Shown: positions 52,645-62,479, counted from the first letter of the stretch. The stretch: 64,000 nucleotides of DNA from Kluyvera sp036759925 (GCF_036759925.1 NZ_JAPKIB010000009.1:113555-177554); one strand, 5' to 3'. Program-made: numbers and translations. The notes: generated from the letters alone by a model not told the origin.

Positions 52645-53406
52645 TTACTTCCACATCGCGTGTTTGTCGCGATAGCAGTCAACCCACATCGCCGTTGCGC
52701 CGCAGATGGCGACCGGAATAATCACCAGATTCAGCACCGGAATCAGGGTGAACAGACTCACCAGCGACCCGAACTGCATATTGGTGACCTTGCGCGTTCG
52801 CAGGGCCTGGCGCATGGTTTTAAACGGCACTTTATGGTTGTCGAACGGGTAGTCGCAGTACTGGATCGCCAGCATCCACGCGCTGAACAGGAACCACAGC
52901 ACCGGCGCGACCGTCTGACCAATGCCCGGAATAAAGTACAGCAGGAGCAGCACAATCGCGCGCGGCAGATACCACGCCAGCTTCTGCCATTCACGCTTCA
53001 TGATGCGCGGCAGATCTTTCATGATGCCAACCACGCCGGTATCCGGCGGCGTCGCGCCCGTTAAGCGCGCTTCCAGCTGTTCTGCCAGCAGGCCGTTGAA
53101 CGGCGCGGCAATCCAGTTGGCAATGGTCGAGAAGAAGTAGCCAAACACCAGTAGAATCGAGATCACCACCACCGGCCACAGCAGATAGCTCAGCCACTGC
53201 AGCCAGTCGGGGATACGGTTCATTAAGGAAGGGATCCAGCTTTCCAGCTTGCTGAACAGCCACCAGAAGGCGCCGCCCATCAGGATGATATTGACCAACA
53301 GCGGTAAGATGACGAATCGGCGGATGCCCGGCAAGCCGATCAGTTTCCAGCCCTGAGAGAAATAGTAGACGCCGCTGCGCGCGGCAGGGGTGGACGATGA
53401 AACCAT
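52645..53406 (-). CDS. cysZ: Sulfate transporter CysZ
   Basis: A 253-residue inner-membrane protein, the E. coli length. Helical hairpins include LPLLVNIILMGGAFWWLF near 32-49 and AIVLLLLYFIPGIGQTVAPVLWFLFSA in the middle. It carries sulfate across the inner membrane for cysteine synthesis. It lies upstream of cysK, and is divergent from zipA. Confidence 0.96.
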   Translation of the reverse strand: MVSSSTPAARSGVYYFSQGWKLIGLPGIRRFVILPLLVNIILMGGAFWWLFSKLESWIPSLMNRIPDWLQWLSYLLWPVVVISILLVFGYFFSTIANWIAAPFNGLLAEQLEARLTGATPPDTGVVGIMKDLPRIMKREWQKLAWYLPRAIVLLLLYFIPGIGQTVAPVLWFLFSAWMLAIQYCDYPFDNHKVPFKTMRQALRTRKVTNMQFGSLVSLFTLIPVLNLVIIPVAICGATAMWVDCYRDKHAMWK

Positions 53407-53636
53407 GGTCAGGTGAAGCTCCTTTTACGGACTGCATTGAAAAGACGACTATATATTATCGAGTTGTTGGACAATGACCAGTTAGGAAATGTTCGAAAAA
53501 ACAGCAAAAAGTACGATTTAACGCATCTTTATGCGGCGAATGTCATGTGCACACTTGCACTTGACGTGATGGGCAAATACTCTTAGTGAGTAAATGTTTG
53601 CCGTGGTGGCAAGGTGTTAGAACAACAGAGAATATA

Positions 53637-54620
53637 ATGATGCAGGATTTGCGTCTGATATTAATGATTGTTGGCGCGATCGCCATACTTGCTTTACTGG
53701 TTCATGGTTTCTGGACGAGCCGTAAAGAGCGTTCATCGATGTTCCGCGATCGACCAATAAAGCGAATGAAGTCTCGTGATACTGACGATGAGTCGGAAGA
53801 CGATACTGATGACAATGCTGAAGGCGTGGGTGAAGTTCGGGTCCACAAGGTCAATTACGCCCCTGGGGCAACTGGGGAGCATGAAGCTCCTCGTCACGCG
53901 CCTCAACACCAGTACCAGCCGCCATACGAGCGTCAGGCGCCTCAGCCTGCACGAGCGCCTGAGCCGGTGCCGCAACCGCATGTGCAACAGCCTTACCAGC
54001 CTGCACAGCCCGCGCCGGTGCCGCCGCCTGCCCAGCAGCCTCCGCATCCGCCGGTTGTAGAACCGCAGCCGATGGCACAGCCGCCGCAACCCGTTGCGCC
54101 TCAGACGCCGCAGCCGGTAGAAGCGCCCGCCGCTCAGCCAGTGCAGCAGCCAGAGCCGATTGCTGCGCCTGAACCAGCACCTGTCGAGAAGCCTGAGCGT
54201 AAAGAGACGGTTATCGTCATGAACGTCTCCGCGCACCAGGGCACACAGATTAACGGCGAGCTGCTGTTGAACAGCATCCAGCAGGCCGGGTTTAAATTTG
54301 GCGACATGAACATTTTCCATCGCCATCTGAGCCCGGACGGCAGTGGTCCAGCGTTGTTTAGCCTGGCGAATATGCTCAAGCCTGGTACCTTTGACCCGGA
54401 TACGATGGGTGAGATGCAAACTCCGGGCGTGACCATCTTCATGCAGGTGCCGTCCTACGGTGACGAGCTGCAAAACTTCAAGCTGATGCTGCAGTCGGCG
54501 CAGTACATTGCCGATGAAGTGGGTGGCGTGGTGCTGGATGACCAGCGCCGCATGATGACCCCGCAAAAACTGCGTGAGTATCAAGACCGCATCCGCGAAG
54601 TGAAAGACGCTAACGGCTGA
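53637..54620 (+). CDS. zipA: Cell division protein ZipA
   Basis: A 327-residue protein: N-terminal membrane anchor (residues 6-25), charged region, a Pro/Gln/Ala-rich flexible linker (about 95-190) and the C-terminal FtsZ-binding domain (about 190-327; NGELLLNSIQQAGFKFGDMNIFHRHL). It tethers FtsZ to the membrane. The first ATG of an ATG-ATG pair is chosen because MMQDLRLIL is the E. coli start; a longer in-frame start at 53586 is rejected. The linker codons make long antisense ORFs that are artefacts. Confidence 0.97.
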   Translation: MMQDLRLILMIVGAIAILALLVHGFWTSRKERSSMFRDRPIKRMKSRDTDDESEDDTDDNAEGVGEVRVHKVNYAPGATGEHEAPRHAPQHQYQPPYERQAPQPARAPEPVPQPHVQQPYQPAQPAPVPPPAQQPPHPPVVEPQPMAQPPQPVAPQTPQPVEAPAAQPVQQPEPIAAPEPAPVEKPERKETVIVMNVSAHQGTQINGELLLNSIQQAGFKFGDMNIFHRHLSPDGSGPALFSLANMLKPGTFDPDTMGEMQTPGVTIFMQVPSYGDELQNFKLMLQSAQYIADEVGGVVLDDQRRMMTPQKLREYQDRIREVKDANG

Positions 54621-54648
54621 TAGGCCCGCGCGTTTCCAATCCTTCCTG

Positions 54649-54673
54649 AACCCCCGCCTGTCGGGGGTTTTTT
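54649..54673 (+). terminator. Terminator after zipA
   Basis: Stem AACCCCCG/CGGGGGTT with a 5-base loop and six T, 28 bases past the zipA stop and 18 before ligA. Confidence 0.85.
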
Positions 54674-54690
54674 ATCATTGATGGTGTGAT

Positions 54691-56706
54691 ATGCAATCTA
54701 TAGAACAACAACTGAATGAACTGCGAGCGACGCTTCGCCATCATGAATATCTGTATCATGTGTTAGATGCCCCGGAGCTACCGGATGCGGAGTATGACCG
54801 TCTGATGCGCGAACTGCGCGAGCTGGAAGCGCAGCACCCGGAGCTGATTACCCCCGACTCTCCCACGCAGCGCGTCGGTGCCGAACCGCTGGCGGCATTC
54901 AGCCAGATTCGCCATGAAGTGCCGATGCTGTCGCTGGACAACGTCTTTGACGAAGAGAGCTTCCTCGCCTTTAACAAGCGCGTTCAGGACCGTCTCAAGA
55001 GCACAGACAAACTGACCTGGTGCTGCGAACTTAAGCTGGATGGCCTGGCAGTCAGCATTCTCTATGAAAACGGTGTGTTCGTCAGCGCGGCAACGCGCGG
55101 TGACGGCACCACTGGTGAAGATATCACCTCGAACGTCCGCACTATTCGCGCCATTCCGTTGAAGCTGCGCGGAGAGAACATTCCCGCCCGTCTGGAAGTG
55201 CGCGGTGAAGTGTTTATGCCACAGGCCGGGTTTGAAAAAATCAACGACGAAGCCCGTCGTACCGGTAACAAAGTGTTCGCTAACCCGCGTAACGCCGCCG
55301 CTGGCTCGCTGCGTCAGTTGGACCCGCGCATTACCGCGAAGCGACCGCTCACTTTCTTCTGCTACGGCGTGGGTGTGCTTGAAGGCGGCGAGCTGCCGGA
55401 TACCCATCTGGGGCGCTTGCTGCAGTTTAAAGCGTGGGGGCTGCCGGTGAGCGATCGGGTCACGCTGTGTGATTCCCCGGAGGAAGTGCTCGCTTACTAT
55501 CATAAAGTTGAAACTGACCGCCCGACACTCGGTTTTGATATCGACGGCGTGGTGATTAAGGTGAACTCGCTGGCGTTGCAGGAACAGTTAGGCTTTGTAG
55601 CCCGCGCGCCGCGCTGGGCGGTGGCGTTTAAGTTCCCGGCGCAGGAGCAGATGACCTTCGTGCGCGACGTGGAGTTCCAGGTCGGGCGTACCGGGGCAAT
55701 TACGCCGGTGGCGCGCCTGGAGCCGGTGCAGGTAGCTGGCGTGCTGGTCAGCAACGCGACGCTGCATAACGCCGATGAAATCGAACGTCTTGGTCTGCGC
55801 ATTGGTGACAAAGTGGTGATTCGCCGCGCGGGCGATGTGATTCCGCAGGTGGTCAACGTGGTGCTTTCTGAGCGCCCGGATGACACCCAGGAAGTCGTCT
55901 TCCCAACCCATTGTCCGGTGTGTAATTCTGACGTGGAGCGCGTGGAAGGTGAAGCCGTAGCTCGCTGTACCGGTGGCCTTATCTGTGGTGCGCAGCGTAA
56001 AGAGGCGCTCAAGCATTTCGTCTCCCGTCGTGCGCTCGACGTAGACGGCATGGGCGACAAAATCATCGACCAACTGGTAGAGAAAGAGTACGTCCATACG
56101 CCTGCCGATCTTTTTACCCTGACCGCTGGCAAGCTGACTGGACTTGATCGCATGGGGCCGAAATCGGCGCAGAACGTCGTCAGCGCGCTGGAAAAAGCCA
56201 AACAGACCACCTTCGCCCGTTTCCTCTACGCGTTAGGGATTCGTGAAGTGGGCGAGGCAACGGCAGCCGGTCTGGCGGCCTACTTTGGTACGCTTGAAGC
56301 ACTGGAAGCCGCTTCCATTGAAGAACTGCAAAAGGTGCCGGACGTCGGCGTGGTGGTGGCGAATCACGTGTTCAACTTCTTTGCCGAAGAGAGCAACCGT
56401 AACGTGATTCAGCAACTGCTGAAAGAGGGCGTAAACTGGCCTGCTCCGGTGGTGATCAACGCCGAAGAGATAGATAGCCCGTTTGCTGGTAAAACCGTGG
56501 TGCTGACCGGGAGCCTGAGCCAGATGTCCCGCGACGATGCCAAAGCGCGCCTGGTTGAGCTGGGGGCGAAAGTTGCCGGTAGCGTGTCGAAGAAGACCGA
56601 TCTGGTGATTGCCGGTGAAGCCGCAGGCTCGAAGCTGGCGAAGGCGCAGGAGCTTGGCATTGCGGTGATCGACGAAGCCGAAATGCTACGTCTGTTAGGA
56701 GTCTGA
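54691..56706 (+). CDS. ligA: NAD-dependent DNA ligase LigA
   Basis: A 671-residue ligase, the E. coli length. The adenylated lysine is K115 in ELKLDGLA; the zinc finger cysteines lie around CPVCNSDVERVEGEAVARC; HhH motifs and a C-terminal BRCT (about 595-671, TVVLTGSLSQMSRDDAK) follow. It seals nicks in replication and repair. ypeB follows after one base. Confidence 0.98.
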   Translation: MQSIEQQLNELRATLRHHEYLYHVLDAPELPDAEYDRLMRELRELEAQHPELITPDSPTQRVGAEPLAAFSQIRHEVPMLSLDNVFDEESFLAFNKRVQDRLKSTDKLTWCCELKLDGLAVSILYENGVFVSAATRGDGTTGEDITSNVRTIRAIPLKLRGENIPARLEVRGEVFMPQAGFEKINDEARRTGNKVFANPRNAAAGSLRQLDPRITAKRPLTFFCYGVGVLEGGELPDTHLGRLLQFKAWGLPVSDRVTLCDSPEEVLAYYHKVETDRPTLGFDIDGVVIKVNSLALQEQLGFVARAPRWAVAFKFPAQEQMTFVRDVEFQVGRTGAITPVARLEPVQVAGVLVSNATLHNADEIERLGLRIGDKVVIRRAGDVIPQVVNVVLSERPDDTQEVVFPTHCPVCNSDVERVEGEAVARCTGGLICGAQRKEALKHFVSRRALDVDGMGDKIIDQLVEKEYVHTPADLFTLTAGKLTGLDRMGPKSAQNVVSALEKAKQTTFARFLYALGIREVGEATAAGLAAYFGTLEALEAASIEELQKVPDVGVVVANHVFNFFAEESNRNVIQQLLKEGVNWPAPVVINAEEIDSPFAGKTVVLTGSLSQMSRDDAKARLVELGAKVAGSVSKKTDLVIAGEAAGSKLAKAQELGIAVIDEAEMLRLLGV

Positions 56707-56707
56707 G

Positions 56708-56920
56708 GTGGATAAAGCGCAGCTGATTGAGATCGCCAACACCGAAATGCCGTTTGGTAAGTATAAAGGGCGGCGGCTTATTGATGTGCCGGAAGAGTAT
56801 CTGCTGTGGTTTGCCCGGAAGGATCAGTTTCCTGCCGGGCATCTTGGCGAGCTGATGCAGCTAACGCTGTTAATCAAAACAGAAGGGCTGAGCCAGCTGG
56901 TTCAGCCCCTTAAGCGCTAG
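56708..56920 (+). CDS. ypeB: DUF3820 protein YpeB
   Basis: A 70-residue protein with the DUF3820 pattern MPFGKYKGRRLIDVPEEYLLWFARK. E. coli YpeB is nearly the same length. GTG start, with TTAGGAGTC ahead. Its TAG stop shares the palindrome CTAG with the convergent yfeH. The function is unknown. Confidence 0.92.
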   Translation: MDKAQLIEIANTEMPFGKYKGRRLIDVPEEYLLWFARKDQFPAGHLGELMQLTLLIKTEGLSQLVQPLKR

Positions 56921-57912
56921 CTGCCTACGCGGGCCTGCTCTTTGGCCTGCTGTTTTTCGGCCTGCGCTTTGTAGCGACGGGCCAGCACTGCGCAGGTCAT
57001 CAGCTGGATCTGGTGGAAGATCATCAGCGGCAGCACCATCATCCCCAACACCGACGTTGGGAAGAGGATATTGGCCATCGGGATACCGTTGGCCAGACTC
57101 TTTTTCGACCCGCAGAAGACAATCGTAATCTCATCCGCCTTATTGAAGCCCAGACGACGGGCAACCACGGTGTTAATCAGAATCACCAGCGCCAGCAGCA
57201 CGATACTCACTACCACGATAAACAGCAGTGATCCTACGCCTACCTTATGCCAGATACCGTTGACCACCGCTTCGCTGAAAGCGGAGTAGACCACCAATAG
57301 AATCGAGGTCTGGTCGGTTTTGGCAATCCATTTTTTGTGTTTGGTCACAAACGCCGCGGTCCATGGGCGGGAAAGGTGTCCCAGCACAAACGGCAGCAGC
57401 AGCTGCAGCATGATTTTGCCCACCTGCTCAAGGCTACCGCCCGCGCCGTGGACGTTCATCACCAGGCCGACCAGCAGCGGTGATAGGAAAATCCCCAGCA
57501 GGCTGGATGCTGACGCCGAGCACACCGCCGCAGCGACGTTACCGCCCGCCAGTGAGGTAAAGGCGATGGCCGATTGCACGGTGGCAGGCAGAATGCACAG
57601 GTACAGGAAACCGGCATACAGCTGCGGGTCTACGTTAACCGGCGCCCACCACGCGAACAGCACGCCGAAGATCGGGAACACCACAAACGTACTGCACATC
57701 ACCCACAGATGCAGCCGCCAATGGCTGCCGCCCGCGATAATCGACTCACGCGACAGCTTGGCACCGTGCATAAAAAACAGCAGTGCGATGGCTGCGGTGG
57801 TCAGATTTTCGAAAAATGGCACGAAATCGCCGCGCGCCGGGAAGAAGGTGGCGAGCAGGACAACGGCGATAAGGGTCAGCGTAAACGGGTCTAAAACGCG
57901 AAAAAGTTTCAT
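56917..57912 (-). CDS. yfeH: Bile acid:sodium symporter family protein YfeH
   Basis: A 331-residue membrane protein (E. coli YfeH 332) of the BASS/SBF-like family with about nine to ten hydrophobic segments; FCGSKKSLANGIPMA and LPATVQSAIAFTSLAGGNVAAAVC match the ion-binding helix breaks. The substrate is unknown. CAGGAGTC precedes the ATG. Divergent from yfeR, the likely regulator. Confidence 0.93.
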   Translation of the reverse strand: MKLFRVLDPFTLTLIAVVLLATFFPARGDFVPFFENLTTAAIALLFFMHGAKLSRESIIAGGSHWRLHLWVMCSTFVVFPIFGVLFAWWAPVNVDPQLYAGFLYLCILPATVQSAIAFTSLAGGNVAAAVCSASASSLLGIFLSPLLVGLVMNVHGAGGSLEQVGKIMLQLLLPFVLGHLSRPWTAAFVTKHKKWIAKTDQTSILLVVYSAFSEAVVNGIWHKVGVGSLLFIVVVSIVLLALVILINTVVARRLGFNKADEITIVFCGSKKSLANGIPMANILFPTSVLGMMVLPLMIFHQIQLMTCAVLARRYKAQAEKQQAKEQARVGS

Positions 57913-58001
57913 AAAGACTCCTGAAGATCGATGCAGACATTTTGCTTTTTTATTTTTGAGAAATAAAATTGATTTATTGCATCCATTGATGAAAAAAACA
58001 G

Positions 58002-58928
58002 ATGAATTACTCGCTGCGGCAGTTGAAGGTGTTTGTGACGGTTGCTCAGGCTAAAAGCTTTAGCCGGGCGGGGGAGATAATCGGTCTGAGCCAGTCGGCG
58101 GTTAGCCATAGCGTTAAAGAGCTGGAGCATCAGACCGGTGTGCGCCTGCTTGACCGTACCACGCGCGAAGTGGTGTTGACCGAGGCCGGTCAACAGCTGG
58201 CGCAGCGCCTTGAGCGCCTGCTGGATGAACTGCACGGCACGCTGCGTGAAGCCGGGCGTACGGGCCAACAGTTGAGTGGTACGGTGCGAGTAGCGGCTAG
58301 CCAGACTATCTCCGCGCACCTGATTCCTCAGTGCATTGCCGAAAGCAATCTGCGCTATCCGGATATTCGTTTTGTTCTGCACGACCGGCCACAGCAGTGG
58401 GTGCTGGAGAGTATTCGCCAGGGTGATGTGGATTTTGGCATCGTTATCGATCCCGGCGTGGTGGGGGATTTACAGTGCGAAACGGTTCTGTCGGAGCCGT
58501 TTTTCTTACTTTGCCGTCGCGATCATCCGTTTGCCGATTTACCGTACGTCAGTTGGCAGGCACTACAGGGGGCTGCGCTGGTGTTACAGGACTATGCTTC
58601 GGGAAGCCGAATGCTTATTGATGCCGCACTACGCCTGCACGATATTGCGGCGGATATTGTCCAGGAGATTGGCCACCCGGCGACGCTGTTCCCGATGGTT
58701 ACGGCGGGCATTGGCATTAGCATTATACCGGCGCTGGCGTTACCGCTGCCCGAGGGCAGCCCACTGGTAGTGAAGCGGCTGGCGCCGGGCGTAGAGCGGC
58801 AGCTGATGCTGGCGCGGCGTAAAAACCGTTCGCTCTCCACCGCTGCGCAGGCGCTGTGGGATGTGGTTCGCGAGCAGAGCCAGTGTCTGATGGATAAACG
58901 TTCCCAGGATCCGCTGTATCAGACGTAG
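58002..58928 (+). CDS. yfeR: LysR-family regulator YfeR
   Basis: A 308-residue LysR regulator, the E. coli length. HTH near residues 18-37 (SFSRAGEIIGLSQSAVSHSV). In Salmonella YfeR is reported to repress yfeH and to respond to osmolarity. Divergent from yfeH by 89 bases. It overlaps the convergent flxA-like gene by 10 bases. Confidence 0.93.
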   Translation: MNYSLRQLKVFVTVAQAKSFSRAGEIIGLSQSAVSHSVKELEHQTGVRLLDRTTREVVLTEAGQQLAQRLERLLDELHGTLREAGRTGQQLSGTVRVAASQTISAHLIPQCIAESNLRYPDIRFVLHDRPQQWVLESIRQGDVDFGIVIDPGVVGDLQCETVLSEPFFLLCRRDHPFADLPYVSWQALQGAALVLQDYASGSRMLIDAALRLHDIAADIVQEIGHPATLFPMVTAGIGISIIPALALPLPEGSPLVVKRLAPGVERQLMLARRKNRSLSTAAQALWDVVREQSQCLMDKRSQDPLYQT

Positions 58929-59260
58929 ATATCAATTTGATGGCCGTCGCTGGGCTGGTTAACCCCGGTCACCGCGGCGGCTGAAGTTTGCTGTTTTTCC
59001 TGCGCTTTTTCCGCCTGCTGGTTTTGCAGCTGCGCCAACTGAGCTTCCAGCATGGCAATCTGCTCCTGGATCATCTCGGCTTGCTTCTGCTTGTCTTCGG
59101 TGCTGCCGCTACCGTCCGCGACTTCTTTGAGCTGCTGGGTCAGTTTGACTATCTGCTGGGTAATACGCGCCATTTGCGCGGCAGTGTCGTTACCACTCGG
59201 CGCGGCCGTACTGGTGGTGGTTTGTAGCGCGGGCAGGGAAGATGAGCTGATGGTGGTCAT
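58919..59260 (-). CDS. FlxA-like protein
   Basis: A 113-residue protein with a Ser/Thr-rich start and a long Gln-rich coiled coil (about 25-93: MARITQQIVKLTQQL and MLEAQLAQLQNQQAEK). This matches the FlxA-like family. E. coli flxA is transcribed by sigma-28. A good sigma-28 promoter lies 32-58 bases upstream of this ATG, supporting a flagellar-class gene. Function unknown. It is not at this place in K-12. Confidence 0.85.
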   Translation of the reverse strand: MTTISSSSLPALQTTTSTAAPSGNDTAAQMARITQQIVKLTQQLKEVADGSGSTEDKQKQAEMIQEQIAMLEAQLAQLQNQQAEKAQEKQQTSAAAVTGVNQPSDGHQIDIYV

Positions 59261-59291
59261 GGTGTACGCCTTATACGGGAAAATATAAGGA

Positions 59292-59318
59292 GTATCGGCC
59301 TGACGGCGGGAAGCTTGA
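59292..59318 (-). promoter_or_regulatory. Sigma-28 (FliA) promoter of the flxA-like gene
   Basis: Read on the minus strand: TCAAGCTT, 11 bases, GCCGATAC. The FliA consensus is TAAAGTTT-N11-GCCGATAA. It matches 6 of 8 and 7 of 8 with exact spacing. The -35 overlaps one arm of an 8-bp hairpin (GCGGGAAG/CTTCCCGC, 59306-59332). Confidence 0.65.
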
Positions 59319-59341
59319 GTGTCACTTCCCGCGCGCGGCTA

Positions 59342-60109
59342 TCAGAAATTGAATTTTACCGAGTAGATGATGGCGTCCTGATACCAGCTTTCACCTAATT
59401 TATCATCCGCATAGCGGTATTGGATCCCGGTGGTTAAATGCGGCGTCGCGTTCCACCAGACGGCAAGCGCGCCGTTCATCCCTTCCTTACCGCCGTTGCC
59501 AGCCGCATAGCTGGGATCCCTATCAAATTCATACTCGTTCCAGTTAGTGAGGGTAAATTTCTCATGGCCGAGCATAAAACTGTACCCGGCAACCCAGCCA
59601 GCTACGTAGCCATTATCGCCGGTATAGTAGGTTTGATCGGTATAGCGTTTGGCGATAAACGGCTTAAACCAATAACCGTCGCCGGTAAAGTTATAGCCAA
59701 GACCGTATAGGAACATGTCATCGTGGAAGTTGACGCGGTTCGGCGAACCATAGGTCCCGTAGGCGTGGAGATAGAGATTCAATCCCGTATCGCCTAAATA
59801 AATACGATTGGTATTTTTAAACGTATAGCGCTGCTCGCTGCCGGGTTTATCATGGCGGCCATTATAAAAGTTTTCCCAATCGAAAAAACCGTACATTTCA
59901 CCCCAGCTAAAGTTAGCTCCGCCCTCCAGTTCGAGGTAGCCAAAATCATCTTTGTGCGATTTCTGGCTCGACTTTTCTGTCGTTCGGTTAGACCAGTCAA
60001 GATAATGAAAACCGATATCGGCGAAGCCACTTTTGAATTCGGCATGTGATGTGAAGGGTAAAGCAAGTAGAGAGATAAAAATAAGAGACAGACGTTTATT
60101 ATTGTGCAT
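59342..60109 (-). CDS. yfeN: Tsx/OmpK-like outer membrane protein YfeN
   Basis: A 255-residue exported protein: signal peptide 1-23 (cleaved after SHA), then a beta-barrel of the nucleoside-specific channel (Tsx) family ending in ...YSVKFNF, a typical terminal Phe for BAM. E. coli YfeN (254 residues) is at this location. The substrate is not proven; nucleoside passage would fit the neighbouring xap operon. Confidence 0.9.
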   Translation of the reverse strand: MHNNKRLSLIFISLLALPFTSHAEFKSGFADIGFHYLDWSNRTTEKSSQKSHKDDFGYLELEGGANFSWGEMYGFFDWENFYNGRHDKPGSEQRYTFKNTNRIYLGDTGLNLYLHAYGTYGSPNRVNFHDDMFLYGLGYNFTGDGYWFKPFIAKRYTDQTYYTGDNGYVAGWVAGYSFMLGHEKFTLTNWNEYEFDRDPSYAAGNGGKEGMNGALAVWWNATPHLTTGIQYRYADDKLGESWYQDAIIYSVKFNF

Positions 60110-60334
60110 GGCTAATTCCCGTATTCTTCAGAGGTAAAAACCAGCGTATTTTTATTTCTGTCTGTACAGATTTACCATTATCTTTTTTTCCCTGGATTAA
60201 TAGTCAGAAGGAATAAATGAGGATTGAGATCAATTGGCTATTGATAGTAAGAATAAATAGTATTGGTTTGAACGGGATAAGGGTCGATATAAACAGAGAA
60301 ACACACATTGTTTGTTCACTGTTTAAGGATAGTT

Positions 60335-61168
60335 ATGACTCATTCTCACGACTCAAATAACCCGCAATACTGCGTTGATATTATTCATGGCTATAAACCG
60401 GGTTTTATCCCTCGTGTTGCTTTTATTCTTGGCTCAGGGTTGGGGACATTGGCGGAGCAAATTGAAGATGCGGTGGTTATCTCCTATGAAAAACTGCCTG
60501 GTTTTCCGGTCAGCACCGTACATGGCCATGCTGGCGAGCTGGTTCTTGGCACGCTCGCGGGGGTTCCCGTCGCCTGTATGAAGGGGCGCGGCCATTTCTA
60601 TGAAGGCCACGGGATGCGCATTATGACCGATGCTATTCGCACTTTTCAGCGCCTGGGCTGCGAGCTGCTATTTTGCACCAATGCGGCGGGTTCTCTGCGA
60701 CCTGAAGTTGGCGCAGGCGAGCTGGTGGTGCTGAAAGACCATATCAATACCATGCCGGGCACGCCGATGGTCGGGCCCAACGATGAGCGCTTTGGCGAGC
60801 GTTTTTTCTCGCTGGCTAACGCCTATGATGCGGAGCTTCGCGCTGTGCTGCAGGTTGTTGCTCAGGAAGAGGGGTTCCCGCTGAGTGAGGGGGTGTTCGT
60901 CTCTTATCCAGGGCCGAATTTCGAAACCGCGGCTGAAATTCGCATGATGCAAATTATCGGCGGCGACGTTGTGGGGATGTCTGTGGTGCCGGAGGTGATT
61001 ACCGCGCGTCATTGCGGGCTAAAGGTCGTGGCGGTTTCCGCCATCACCAATATGGCGGAGGGGCTAAGCGATGTGACGCTATCGCATGCGCAGACGCTGG
61101 CTGCCGCCGAACTGTCCCGACAAAACTTTATCAATCTTATCTGCGGCTTTTTACGCAAGCTGGCCTGA
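60335..61168 (+). CDS. xapA: Xanthosine phosphorylase (purine nucleoside phosphorylase II)
   Basis: A 277-residue PNP-family protein, the E. coli length. Phosphate loop GSGLGTLAEQ near 33-42; substrate segment HGHAGELVLGTLAGVPVACMKGRGHFYEGHG; EVITARHCGLKVVAVSAITNMAEGL near the C-terminus. It cleaves xanthosine and other purine nucleosides with phosphate. The ATG at 60335 follows AAGGATAG. First gene of xapAB. Confidence 0.96.
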   Translation: MTHSHDSNNPQYCVDIIHGYKPGFIPRVAFILGSGLGTLAEQIEDAVVISYEKLPGFPVSTVHGHAGELVLGTLAGVPVACMKGRGHFYEGHGMRIMTDAIRTFQRLGCELLFCTNAAGSLRPEVGAGELVVLKDHINTMPGTPMVGPNDERFGERFFSLANAYDAELRAVLQVVAQEEGFPLSEGVFVSYPGPNFETAAEIRMMQIIGGDVVGMSVVPEVITARHCGLKVVAVSAITNMAEGLSDVTLSHAQTLAAAELSRQNFINLICGFLRKLA

Positions 61169-61222
61169 TAACCCTTATGAGCAGGTCCCTTCGGGGGCCG
61201 GATAATACGACAAGGAAAAATG

Positions 61223-62479
61223 ATGGACATTACGTCTCGCTTAAAAATCATGTCGTTTTTACAGTATTTCATCTGGGGGAGCTGGCTGGTTACCCTGGGT
61301 TCTTACATGATCAATACGCTACATTTTACCGGGGCGAACGTCGGGATGGTGTACAGCTCGAAAGGGCTGGCGGCGATAATCATGCCGGGGATTATGGGCA
61401 TCATTGCCGATAAATGGCTGCGCGCCGAACGTGCCTATATGCTGTGTCATTTAGTGTGCGCCGCGGTGCTGTTTTACGCCGCGTCGGTGACGGACTCTGA
61501 CACGATGTTCTGGGTGATGTTGGTGAACGCGATGGCGTTTATGCCCACCATTGCGTTGTCTAACAGCGTATCCTATTCCTGCCTGGCGCAGGCGGGGCTC
61601 GATCCGGTCACCCGTTTTCCGCCTATCCGTGTCTATGGTACGCTGGGTTTTATTGTGGCGATGTGGGCGGTGAGTTTGCTGCATCTTGAACTCAGCAGCG
61701 TGCAGCTCTATATCGCGTCTGGCGCCTCTATTCTGCTCGCGCTCTATGCGTTGACGCTGCCTAAAATACCGGTAGCGGAGAAAAAAACGGCGACGACGCT
61801 TGCCAGCAAACTTGGGCTGGATGCCTTTGTACTGTTTAAAAATCCGCGAATGGCGCTGTTCTTTTTATTCGCGATGATGCTGGGGGCCGTATTACAGATT
61901 ACCAATGTGTTCGGTAATCCATTCCTGCATGATTTCGCGCGTAACCCTGAGTTCGCTGACAGCTTTGTCGTTCGTTATCCTTCCATTCTGCTCTCGGTGT
62001 CGCAGATGGCCGAGGTCGGGTTTATTCTGACGATTCCGTTCTTCCTCAAGCGCTTTGGCATCAAAGCGGTGATGTTGATGAGCATGGTGGCCTGGACGCT
62101 GCGTTTTGGCTTTTTTGCCTTCGGCGACCCGTCACCGGGCGGCTTTGTTCTGCTACTACTGTCGATGATTGTTTATGGCTGCGCATTCGACTTCTTTAAT
62201 ATTTCCGGTTCAGTGTTTGTTGAACAGGAAGTTGGATCCCATATTCGCGCCAGCGCCCAAGGGCTGTTTATGACCATGGTCAATGGCGTTGGCGCATGGG
62301 TTGGTTCGTTATTAAGTGGAATGGCGGTGGATTATTTCTCTATCGATGGTGTTAAAGATTGGCAAACCATCTGGTTAATATTTGCAGCCTATTCCTTCGC
62401 GTTAGCGATAATCTTTGCCATTTTCTTTAAATATAAACATGAGCCGGATAAAATAGCTACGGCATCCGTTGCTCATTAA
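61223..62479 (+). CDS. xapB: Xanthosine:proton symporter XapB
   Basis: A 418-residue major facilitator-type nucleoside permease, the E. coli length, starting MDITSRLKIMSFLQYFIWGSW. Of two adjacent ATG codons, the second (61223) has the better 6-base spacing to AAGGA and gives the family length. It imports xanthosine for XapA. Confidence 0.95.
   Translation: MDITSRLKIMSFLQYFIWGSWLVTLGSYMINTLHFTGANVGMVYSSKGLAAIIMPGIMGIIADKWLRAERAYMLCHLVCAAVLFYAASVTDSDTMFWVMLVNAMAFMPTIALSNSVSYSCLAQAGLDPVTRFPPIRVYGTLGFIVAMWAVSLLHLELSSVQLYIASGASILLALYALTLPKIPVAEKKTATTLASKLGLDAFVLFKNPRMALFFLFAMMLGAVLQITNVFGNPFLHDFARNPEFADSFVVRYPSILLSVSQMAEVGFILTIPFFLKRFGIKAVMLMSMVAWTLRFGFFAFGDPSPGGFVLLLLSMIVYGCAFDFFNISGSVFVEQEVGSHIRASAQGLFMTMVNGVGAWVGSLLSGMAVDYFSIDGVKDWQTIWLIFAAYSFALAIIFAIFFKYKHEPDKIATASVAH

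Noticed and set aside
54001..54180. Tandem CRISPR-like or minisatellite repeat
   Set aside because: It is the low-complexity Pro/Gln/Ala linker of ZipA, in frame, without regular spacers.
53733..54584. Arginine- and leucine-rich frame antisense to zipA
   Set aside because: Produced by the repetitive Pro/Gln codons of the ZipA linker.
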